From contig DCIE01000001.1 in the NCBI GenBank assembly GCA_002315765.1, positions 1 to 5,745 on the forward strand: a stretch of DNA of 5,745 bases. The letters run 5' to 3'. Every line of letters begins with the position of its first letter. Positions within the stretch are counted from its first letter, which is position 1. The notes below the pieces were generated by a model. That model was not told the DNA's origin. It made no database searches and worked only from the letters and a program-made list of their open reading frames with translations. The position numbers and the translations under genes are program-made. Below are positions 1 to 5,745 of the stretch, piece after piece. Source of the DNA: Ruminococcaceae bacterium UBA1734 (GTDB taxonomy: Bacteria > Bacillota > Clostridia > Oscillospirales > Acutalibacteraceae).

Positions 1-309
1 GCAGGGCTTCATCACATATCCCGCCGCATACACATCAAAGGCCTCAGCCATATAATCTGAATAGCCGGTTACAAAAATGATTTTTACGGTATTTGAAATC
101 TGATTTAATCTTTTTGCCACCTCAATACCGTCGGTGCCTTCCATATTGATATCGAGGAATACAATATCGGGCACTTCTTTCTCGGCGGCACGAAAAAGCT
201 CGTTCGGGTCACGAAAGCACCGAGGTACAGCACCGGGAATGGCTTCGGTAATCGCTTCTTCCAGCAGTGCAAGTGCTAATTCCTCGTCATCTACGGCATA
301 TACTATCAT
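1..309 (-). CDS. Response regulator, LytR/AgrA-type receiver domain (3' end beyond window)
   Basis: This is the cytoplasmic partner of the adjacent histidine kinase: it should accept a phosphoryl group and change its output, most likely transcription. The 103 visible residues form an almost complete CheY-like receiver. The acidic pair is D7-D8 (AVDDEE), the phospho-acceptor is D53 in DIVFLDINM, the switch threonine is T81 in IIFVTGYSDY, and the conserved lysine is K101 in GYVMKP. The effector domain is cut off at the window edge. Pairing with a LytS-class kinase makes a LytTR DNA-binding domain the likely output, but that is inference. The ATG (309-307) overlaps the kinase stop as ATGA, and a GGAGG site (321-317) lies 7 nt upstream, so the start is well supported and translation is probably coupled. 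All key receiver residues are present, so the domain should be functional. Confidence 0.96.
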   Translation of the reverse strand, partial: MIVYAVDDEELALALLEEAITEAIPGAVPRCFRDPNELFRAAEKEVPDIVFLDINMEGTDGIEVAKRLNQISNTVKIIFVTGYSDYMAEAFDVYAAGYVMKPC

Positions 310-1643
310 AACAGTTCCTCCGTTTCTTTGAAAAGTACGGTAACGGTAGTGCCGACACCGACTTGGCTCTCAATATTCACCTTACCGCCGAACATTGAAA
401 TTCGCTTTTCGATATTCTCAATACCGATATGCACATTTCCGTCATTCAGTGCCGTTTCTCTGTCAAATCCGACACCGTCGTCCTTCACCGTGATTTTATA
501 CCCCTCATCCGTTTTATCGGTGGATATAATAACCGTTCCGCCGCCTTTTTTGTGGCAGATGCCGTGCTTCACCGCATTTTCCACAATGGGCTGAACGGAG
601 AGTGCCGGAACACAGAAATTTGTTTCACTCACATCATACTCTACCTTCAGTCGGTCGCCGAAACGAACAGACTCGATAGACAAATAGGTTTTAATATGTT
701 CAAGCTCGTCCTCAAAACTGCATACCGCTAAGCCTTCTTTACCGAGTGTATCTAAGTTGTTTCGCAAATAGTCTGAAAAATCCAGAGTCAATTCCTTGGC
801 TTTTGACGGCTCACGGGTGCATAGCATTGCAATAGAGGAAAGGGTATTATATATAAAATGAGGCTTTACCTGAGAAAGCATCGCCTTCGTTTTTATCTGC
901 GCAAGCTCAACTCGTTGATTTGCCTCTCTTGCGGCAATCTCCTCTGCTTTTATGATATTAGCAAGGTTATACCTCATAAATCTTGTTGTCAAAAGTGCTA
1001 TGAATGTAAGAAAAATCATATTCGGCAAGAATGATATCAGCAGTCCGTTTTCCAATAACATTCCGGGTGAAGGTCTTAAATCTATAATGCTTTTATGAAT
1101 AAATCCGTTCAGACTTTCGTCATAGGTAACACGAATCAATCCGGCAAACGATTTGTCAAACGAAACAAGATTAAGATCAATAAACCCGGTTACATCATAT
1201 AAATAGGCATTGCAGAAAACGGAAGCAAGCATTGCCAATACACAAACAAAATAGGTGAAAACAGTGAATTTGCGATTGTAATAGCGCAGGGAAAGCACAA
1301 TCAGCACCGATAACATCAATTTACATTTATATCCGCTCATCAGCTCAAGCACAAGCCAAAAGATAGCTAACATCACAAGAAAAATATACTGAAAAGCAAC
1401 ACCTTTGCCTTTTCTAATAATGCACCAAACACTCGAAATGATAAACATAATAGGCATCATAACCAGTGTGATATTTACAAACAAACCTTTCGACATAATA
1501 ATTCCCAACTTGAATACTACAAGCATAGCGAAACATACCGCCGCAAATGCCAGTAATGTTTTGGCAACTATCAGATTTGATTCCGGAATTTTCTCCCTTG
1601 TTATTTTCGCAATTCGCTCTCTTTTTTCTTTGTCGTTATTCAT
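306..1643 (-). CDS. Sensor histidine kinase, LytS/YehU class (His_kinase + HATPase_c)
   Basis: This 445-residue membrane kinase should sense a signal, autophosphorylate on histidine and pass the phosphate to the downstream receiver. The N-terminal half has about six hydrophobic segments (near residues 25-47, 53-75, 83-102, 107-120, 125-149 and 199-221). Basic loops around 77-81 and 120-125 place the N-terminus and catalytic part in the cytoplasm. A loop of about 50 residues (150-198) before the last helix would face outward and is the candidate sensor surface. A short helical linker (about 228-255) leads to the family motif SQVKPHFIYNTLSSI, with phospho-acceptor H262. The ATPase domain follows: N-box VENAVKHG (N356), G1 box DDGVGFD (388-394) and G2 box HIGIENI (405-411). 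The ATG at 1643-1641 is preceded by AAGGTAGG (1657-1650) at good spacing. Its stop overlaps the response-regulator start. The trigger cannot be predicted, and an exact family name such as LytS or YpdA is not justified. Confidence 0.96.
   Translation of the reverse strand: MNNDKEKRERIAKITREKIPESNLIVAKTLLAFAAVCFAMLVVFKLGIIMSKGLFVNITLVMMPIMFIISSVWCIIRKGKGVAFQYIFLVMLAIFWLVLELMSGYKCKLMLSVLIVLSLRYYNRKFTVFTYFVCVLAMLASVFCNAYLYDVTGFIDLNLVSFDKSFAGLIRVTYDESLNGFIHKSIIDLRPSPGMLLENGLLISFLPNMIFLTFIALLTTRFMRYNLANIIKAEEIAAREANQRVELAQIKTKAMLSQVKPHFIYNTLSSIAMLCTREPSKAKELTLDFSDYLRNNLDTLGKEGLAVCSFEDELEHIKTYLSIESVRFGDRLKVEYDVSETNFCVPALSVQPIVENAVKHGICHKKGGGTVIISTDKTDEGYKITVKDDGVGFDRETALNDGNVHIGIENIEKRISMFGGKVNIESQVGVGTTVTVLFKETEELL
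317..321 (-). promoter_or_regulatory. Ribosome binding site of the response regulator, inside the kinase gene
   Basis: A perfect GGAGG lies 7 nt before the ATG at 309-307, within the last codons of the kinase gene. It fixes the regulator start and supports co-translation from the same message. Confidence 0.85.
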
Positions 1644-1677
1644 ATAAAACCTACCTTAATTATAGCCTTATAGATTA

Positions 1678-1711
1678 ATTATATCATAATATTTGGATTT
1701 TTAATAGACAA
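1678..1711 (-). promoter_or_regulatory. Candidate SigA-type promoter for the kinase/regulator operon
   Basis: On the minus strand, TTGTCT (1711-1706) is followed after 17 bp by TATGAT (1688-1683), which matches the -35/-10 layout. An overlapping alternative -10 is a perfect TATAAT (1683-1678) with a TG extension (TGaTATAAT) that would not need a good -35. Either choice gives a leader of roughly 30 nt before the kinase ATG at 1643. The tandem repeat at 1719-1742 lies directly upstream of the -35, a common place for an activator site. The region is AT-rich, so chance matches are possible. Confidence 0.55.
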
Positions 1712-1718
1712 AACACAA

Positions 1719-1742
1719 AATATTAGGTGTAATATTAGGTGT
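1719..1742 (-). repeat. Perfect 12-bp tandem repeat (2 copies) in the inter-operon gap
   Basis: ACACCTAATATT occurs twice back to back on the minus strand (1742-1731 and 1730-1719). A third, shorter copy of the core, ACCTAA, lies at 1756-1751, so the core recurs with spacings of 16 and 12 bp. The repeat is 7 bp upstream of the candidate -35 of the kinase operon. Paired direct repeats there would suit a dimeric response regulator, perhaps the one encoded downstream. The bases do not clearly match the known LytTR-box pattern, so this role is inference. Confidence 0.7.
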
Positions 1743-1753
1743 AACAGTTGTTA
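1742..1753. repeat. Short inverted repeat TAACA-GT-TGTTA
   Basis: Two 5-bp arms, TAACA and TGTTA, flank a 2-bp centre between the 288-residue protein gene and the tandem repeat. The loop is too short and the arms too AT-rich for a terminator hairpin. An operator half-site pair is possible, but so is chance in such AT-rich DNA. Confidence 0.3.
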
Positions 1754-1772
1754 GGTTAATACCATATTTAAT

Positions 1773-2639
1773 TCACGTGATTAGTTTGATTATACTCACA
1801 TCTTTGTTAATATCTTTCTTTTCAAACAGCGTACCGTTTAAGGTTGTCATGTGCGTTTTACCGAGCGAGCCGCTGCCGAGAAACGCTTCGATGTTCGTTA
1901 TGGGAAATACGCACCAATCGGTGTCGGTGGGCTTGTTGGCAAGGTAATATTCAAGCACCGTTTCGGCTATTTTCATAGGCACACTTTCGGGTGTTTTTTC
2001 GGCGAGCCACTGTTTTTGCTTTTCAGTCAGTTCTATCGGCTCTATCCGTAATGCACCAAGCTCTAATGCATCGGCAATGACATCATCAAAGCGAATGAGC
2101 TTATCGGCCTTTGTGCTTTCAGTGAAGATGGGAATCTGAAACTGAACGACCTTGTCTTTCCATTTTGCTTCAAGCTTTTTTATGTTGTCAGCAAGATTGA
2201 TACCGGAGGTGCCGACCTTATCCCGATTGGCATTAACGAAATCGACTATATTATGCAAATGACGGATATACCAACCGTTGCCGTGTTCGTCCGCAAGCTC
2301 GGGAAATTCGGCGTGTAGTTCGCTGAAATCCGTACCGTATTGCCACTCCATGAGGGTGGCTTTTTTGCTGTCCTCCATACTGCACCAAGCGCAAAGAGCA
2401 CGGCGGGCATAGTCAATTCTTTCATAAGCATCTCCGTCTTTTATTGTCCCGTCGACATTGTGGAACAAATACCGCCTTGCAAGTACGGTTAATATGCGGT
2501 TATAGCCGGCAAATTCGTTAATCATTTTCAGCGTAAACCGACCGAGAAAGGGATAGGATTTTTTATCGTTTACATAGTAGGTCGGGATTTCTGTATAGGC
2601 AAGATATTCCGCCCATTCGTTTGAAATTGTGTTCTTCAT
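1773..2639 (-). CDS. Uncharacterised 288-residue protein, co-translated with the RDR-like polymerase
   Basis: I do not recognise the family. The protein is soluble: no signal peptide, no transmembrane segment and no obvious catalytic signature or P-loop. It is rich in aromatic and charged residues. Visible landmarks are a Trp/Cys-rich helical stretch ALCAWCSMEDSKKATLMEW (81-99), a segment WYIRHLHNIVDFVNANRD (123-140), a charged helix around 149-164, an acidic stretch with RFDDVIADALELGALRIE (183-200), and a lysine-rich C-terminus (about 261-285). Its ATG overlaps the TGA of the polymerase gene as ATGA. A weak purine-rich site (GGCGGTGG) sits in the last polymerase codons, so translation is probably coupled at matched levels. 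That argues for an accessory subunit, nucleic-acid-binding partner or regulator of the polymerase, which is inference from context only. Codon phase is open throughout and the stop is TGA at 1775-1773. Confidence 0.85.
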   Translation of the reverse strand: MKNTISNEWAEYLAYTEIPTYYVNDKKSYPFLGRFTLKMINEFAGYNRILTVLARRYLFHNVDGTIKDGDAYERIDYARRALCAWCSMEDSKKATLMEWQYGTDFSELHAEFPELADEHGNGWYIRHLHNIVDFVNANRDKVGTSGINLADNIKKLEAKWKDKVVQFQIPIFTESTKADKLIRFDDVIADALELGALRIEPIELTEKQKQWLAEKTPESVPMKIAETVLEYYLANKPTDTDWCVFPITNIEAFLGSGSLGKTHMTTLNGTLFEKKDINKDVSIIKLIT

Positions 2640-5600
2640 TCGTTACCACCGCCAATCAGATAAAAGTCCGCTTCGTCAAGCAGTACATCAAAGATAAAAT
2701 CACGCCGCCCGAGTGCTTCGGCATAGCGAATAACCTGAAAACCGGGAGCGATTTTGTTAGCCAAAGCATAGCACGATTTTGCCACCGCCTCACGGTAATC
2801 CACACCGATTTCACGGTTAATGTACGCATCCAACATTGCGGTCATTTCGGGCGTATCGTTTGTGCGGTAAAGCTTCTTTCTGTCCGCACGGCGGTTTTCC
2901 TCGTCAATATCGCAGATAATATCACCTAAAATGCGATAACCGCCCATACGGAAATCGGCAAAGAGATTATCGTACAAACGAAAACCTTCTTCGCACAAGT
3001 AGGTTTCCAAAAACTCGGCTCTTTGCTCCGGCTTCATAAAATGCCACTTTTCTTCTTTGATGGCATCATATATAGTCTTAATTCTTGTAGCATCAATGTC
3101 CGTAAACAAGGCATACAGTTCTTCGGGGGTATAAGCATTTTCTTGGTCACGCATGGCAAGAATGCGGTAAATATCCTTTTTCTTGGAATTGCCCGGCGTG
3201 GGGTGACTGTATGAACGAATACGGCGTAAGCACAAATCGTATTGTTCAGTCAAGTTTTCAATCGGCTGAAAAAGGGATTTATCAAGCTGGTCTTTCCAAT
3301 TATCGTACTTTGCAAAGGTGAAAATCTCGCTTGACGGTACGGGTTTCGGAAATGACTTCGGCACACACTTTTTCAGCATATAGGCATAGTACGGCAATTT
3401 TTCCACATTCGCAGAAATCTTGCTCCAATCGGTAGACTCAATATATGCCTTCATTTTCTTATCAAAGCTGTCCTCATACCATGCAGGGCGGTTTTCGGCA
3501 TCTTCAATCAGCCGTTTGTATTTGAGGTATAAGCTTCGTTTGGCTTTGGATTTGCAGAGATATTCGGACAAATCCGGCTTGATTCCGCTTTTAACCGAGT
3601 CGATTTCAAGTCCCGTTAAAATGGCAAGCGTTTCGGTTTCTCTTCGGTTTTGCTCACGCACTTTTTCGTCGGTGCTTTCGTTATACGCAAGCATACTGCG
3701 GTCAAGCGCCGCATTGGAAATTTGACCAACTCGGGAAGAAAAGGTGCTTTTCACCGCCTCAAATCTCGCTTGCCAATCGTTACTGTCCCGCATTTGCGGT
3801 TCGGCGGTGGGAATGTTCAAAAGAGGCAGATTGTTCTTGTTGGAAAATCTGTCCTCAAAGGGTGATTCTGCTTCTTTGTAATGCGATGCCACACTTTCAC
3901 AAATAACGTGCTCGGTGATGACCTTTACCATATCACCGTCATAATCTGCACCGCCAAGTCGGTCGGCAATTAAGTCCTGCGGCTCTATCATTACCACGCC
4001 GTTAAGATGTGAGCAAAACCGTGTGCGAATATCTCTGCCGAATGTCGGTATTGTTGCAATGGCTTCTTCATTTTTTGCAATATGAGGATTACGAAGGAGT
4101 GCCACTTCACCCGAAATATTCGGCATATATGCGGCGGTCATTTTCGGTCTTGCGTTTAACAGTTCAGCATATACCTTTTCAGCCGATTCATTGTCCTGAA
4201 TATGGGGTTTTATGAGTTCGGCAAGGAAAAGCGTTAAGTCAGCGGAAAGATATGCAACCGTACCTTGTGCCAAGATATTACCCTGCGCAAGCTTTTGCAA
4301 AAGGTTGTCTGCTTCTTTTTCAAGCTCATCTCGGTACACCTTTTCGGCAAGCAAAAGGTCGTTGCGGTAGAGCATTTGTGTCAGCTTGTATCGACGGCTT
4401 TTTGTGGACTTTGGTGTGCTATCCACATAGGTGTCAAACTGAAACCATTTGTCGTTGAGATATTTGTAGTAGGTTTCTTCGGTGGTTTTGGTAAGCCAAT
4501 GAGAGTTATTTTCGTCCTTCATCCAATCAAAGGGCATATCCTTCAGGCGGAACTGTTCTTCGGTTAAAGAAAGCGTGGAGATATATTGATAGTTCAGCTC
4601 GGTGTTCTGTTGAGGGTTGATATTATTAACTCCCGTAATATACAAGGTATGACGGTATTTGCGCATACGGGCAAGATAATCGGCAAAGGACAGCCCATTA
4701 TCTTCCATCCATTTACAGCCCTTGAATTGGCTTTTTGTCAGTATCATTCGGATGTTTCGGATAGGATGGTCAATTCCCCACATATCCGTTATTGTATCAA
4801 TATTTGCTTCCTCAAAAAGCCGTTTGAAATCCACCTCGTGTACCATACCCTTGATGTACGGCATACGGATTTGGTAGGAATTATGAATATGCTCATCACA
4901 GAAAATGCGGTCGATTTCATCGGAAAAGTCGGGAGAGATAATGCCCTCGCCGTCAAAAAGCTCGACTTTTACATCGGTCTTTTTCTCCACGCGGTTATAT
5001 TTTCGAACATTACCTTCGCCGGTAGCATCATCTACGGTAATAACGTCAATATCTTTGTAAACGGAGGTGGGGTTATCTACAACTACAATGGCATCCTTCT
5101 CCCAAATGGTACCCGTTTCAATGCGGGTGCCACTTGAAAACATAAGCCCGTTGTAGGCATAAAGCTTTGAAAGCTGGCAAACACCAAGCTCCATATCCAA
5201 AGTCATTCGCTTTTTCAGCTCGTCATACACATCCGCACGGACAAAGGAAAGCCGACCTGCACGGCTCATACTGCCGGAGCGTTCAAAAGCCAAATATTTC
5301 ATTTCACCGTGACCGAAGTCAAGTGTTATTCCGCTTTGAGTAAACATGGCTTCGGTCTTTTTCTGCATTCGTGCAACGATGGGATTTTTCTCGTCACGGT
5401 CAAAGATGCCGGAGAAATCAAGATAAAGAATCACATCCGCAAGGTCGAGGAGCATGGTATCTTCCGTCGGTTGCTTGTAATTATCCCCATGCAAAACGCA
5501 CATGGTCTGAAAGAAAATGGCATTCTCCTCTTGCCAAGTGTTGCCGGTTCCCATAATAACGCTTTTAGTCTGCGGAACGGTGAGATTAAAAGTATAGCCA

Positions 5601-5674
5601 TCGCCCTCCGGCTTTGCATAGGAAAGCATTGCCGATACGGATATTCGTCTTATTGCATATCTTATTTGAGCCAT
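2636..5674 (-). CDS. RDR/QDE-1-like two-barrel (DPBB) RNA polymerase, 1012 residues
   Basis: This is a single-chain nucleic-acid-templated RNA polymerase of the type named for eukaryotic RNA-dependent RNA polymerases (Pfam RdRP, PF05183). The family marks appear in order. The first barrel has DGEGIISPDF (about 241-250), QIR (268-270) with KGM (275-277), and SQFK (315-318), supplying the conserved lysines. LNYQ follows at 360-363. The second barrel has ALLRNPH (525-531) and the metal-binding triad GGADYDGD (D577, D579, D581). VGQISN (649-654) and EIDSVKSG (690-697) match the conserved C-terminal part of RDRs. About 240 N-terminal and 310 C-terminal residues carry no domain I can name; the latter is probably the helical head. 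The ATG at 5674 has GGAGG 6 nt upstream. The open frame extends to a TTG at 5731, but that TTG is the -35 box. Phage YonO, a relative, uses DNA templates, so RNA templating here is not proven. Confidence 0.88.
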   Translation of the reverse strand: MAQIRYAIRRISVSAMLSYAKPEGDGYTFNLTVPQTKSVIMGTGNTWQEENAIFFQTMCVLHGDNYKQPTEDTMLLDLADVILYLDFSGIFDRDEKNPIVARMQKKTEAMFTQSGITLDFGHGEMKYLAFERSGSMSRAGRLSFVRADVYDELKKRMTLDMELGVCQLSKLYAYNGLMFSSGTRIETGTIWEKDAIVVVDNPTSVYKDIDVITVDDATGEGNVRKYNRVEKKTDVKVELFDGEGIISPDFSDEIDRIFCDEHIHNSYQIRMPYIKGMVHEVDFKRLFEEANIDTITDMWGIDHPIRNIRMILTKSQFKGCKWMEDNGLSFADYLARMRKYRHTLYITGVNNINPQQNTELNYQYISTLSLTEEQFRLKDMPFDWMKDENNSHWLTKTTEETYYKYLNDKWFQFDTYVDSTPKSTKSRRYKLTQMLYRNDLLLAEKVYRDELEKEADNLLQKLAQGNILAQGTVAYLSADLTLFLAELIKPHIQDNESAEKVYAELLNARPKMTAAYMPNISGEVALLRNPHIAKNEEAIATIPTFGRDIRTRFCSHLNGVVMIEPQDLIADRLGGADYDGDMVKVITEHVICESVASHYKEAESPFEDRFSNKNNLPLLNIPTAEPQMRDSNDWQARFEAVKSTFSSRVGQISNAALDRSMLAYNESTDEKVREQNRRETETLAILTGLEIDSVKSGIKPDLSEYLCKSKAKRSLYLKYKRLIEDAENRPAWYEDSFDKKMKAYIESTDWSKISANVEKLPYYAYMLKKCVPKSFPKPVPSSEIFTFAKYDNWKDQLDKSLFQPIENLTEQYDLCLRRIRSYSHPTPGNSKKKDIYRILAMRDQENAYTPEELYALFTDIDATRIKTIYDAIKEEKWHFMKPEQRAEFLETYLCEEGFRLYDNLFADFRMGGYRILGDIICDIDEENRRADRKKLYRTNDTPEMTAMLDAYINREIGVDYREAVAKSCYALANKIAPGFQVIRYAEALGRRDFIFDVLLDEADFYLIGGGNE
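3932..3946 (-). other. Codons for the catalytic DYDGD motif
   Basis: These five codons encode D577-Y-D-G-D581 within ADRLGGADYDGDMVKV. In two-barrel RNA polymerases the three aspartates bind the catalytic Mg2+. RDR-family proteins carry DxDGD here, while housekeeping beta-prime subunits carry the extended NADFDGDQM form, which is absent. All three aspartates are intact, so the enzyme should be active. Confidence 0.9.
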
Positions 5675-5680
5675 ACGGCA

Positions 5681-5685
5681 CCTCC
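5681..5685 (-). promoter_or_regulatory. Ribosome binding site deciding the polymerase start
   Basis: GGAGG (within CGGAGGTG) lies 6 nt before the ATG at 5674-5672, ideal for a low-GC Gram-positive ribosome. No comparable site precedes the upstream in-frame TTG at 5731, so the 1012-residue form is the likely product rather than the 1031-residue one. Confidence 0.9.
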
Positions 5686-5702
5686 GAGATTGCTTTTTGG
5701 AT

Positions 5703-5731
5703 AGTATATCACTTTTGTTAGAAAAAGTCAA
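5703..5731 (-). promoter_or_regulatory. Strong SigA-type promoter of the polymerase operon
   Basis: TTGACT (5731-5726) and TATACT (5708-5703) are separated by exactly 17 bp and match the housekeeping consensus at five of six bases each. The -10 also has the extended TG (TGaTATACT). Transcription would begin near 5696, giving a leader of about 20 nt that contains the GGAGG site. Such a close match suggests steady expression by the vegetative sigma factor unless a repressor acts further upstream, outside the window. Confidence 0.85.
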
Positions 5732-5745
5732 TTTTGTATTTATAA

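Noticed and set aside
1744..1752. ACAGTTGTT as a LytTR binding box
   Set aside because: It resembles the loose LytTR pattern at most positions, but no second matching box lies at the expected distance on the same strand, so a specific claim is not justified.
1754..1763. GGTTAATACC as a terminator stem for the 288-residue protein gene
   Set aside because: Only three GC-containing pairs form around a four-base loop, and no T-run follows, so it is far too weak for intrinsic termination.
3932..3946. DYDGD read as part of a housekeeping RNA polymerase beta-prime subunit
   Set aside because: The NADFDGDQM context and the other beta-prime landmarks are missing, and both barrels are in one chain with RDR-type QIR, SQxK and RNPH motifs.
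4586..5137. Plus-strand open frame of 183 codons opposite the polymerase
   Set aside because: It lies wholly inside a gene with clear family motifs, has no recognisable protein character, and is best explained as an antisense shadow. The same holds for the other plus-strand frames across 2621-5704 and 134-731.
2636..5674. Viral palm-type RdRp or reverse transcriptase
   Set aside because: There is no GDD or YxDD palm motif in a fitting context, and the ordered motifs are those of the two-barrel family.
1..5745. CRISPR array, tRNA/rRNA genes, insertion sequence or phage genes
   Set aside because: No spaced repeat series, RNA-gene signature, terminal inverted repeats or transposase/integrase/structural protein was visible.

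Overview
The window holds four protein genes, all on the minus strand, so transcription runs from high to low coordinates. Base composition is moderately AT-rich. Shine-Dalgarno sites are strong (GGAGG), promoters look SigA-like, neighbouring genes overlap by ATGA, and there is a LytS-type two-component pair. Together these suggest a low-GC Gram-positive bacterium, probably a gut-type Clostridia member; that placement is inference. No transposase, integrase, phage structural gene, tRNA, rRNA or CRISPR array is visible.

Region 5745-2636: a near-consensus promoter (TTGACT, 17 bp, TATACT with a TG extension) drives a protein of 1012 residues. It carries the ordered sequence marks of the eukaryotic-type, RDR/QDE-1-like two-barrel RNA polymerases. 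These include DG-x-G-x-IS, QIR...KGM, SQ-x-K, LN-x-Q, RNPH, the catalytic triad motif DYDGD, and VGQISN with a following D-x-x-KSG. It is not the beta-prime subunit of the housekeeping RNA polymerase and not a viral palm-type RdRp. Region 2639-1773: a 288-residue soluble protein of unknown function overlaps the polymerase gene by ATGA and is very probably its co-translated partner.

Region 1772-1644: a 129-bp AT-rich gap contains a perfect 12-bp tandem repeat, a short inverted repeat and a candidate promoter for the next operon. No convincing intrinsic terminator separates the two gene pairs. Region 1643-1: a six-transmembrane LytS/YehU-class sensor histidine kinase, followed by (ATGA overlap) the receiver domain of its response regulator, which is cut off by the window edge.

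The point of interest is the bacterial RDR-type polymerase with a dedicated small partner. Its template (DNA or RNA) and purpose cannot be read from this sequence. Whether the two-component system controls it, or is only a neighbour, is open. No Argonaute, Dicer-like nuclease or other RNA-interference effector is in the window.
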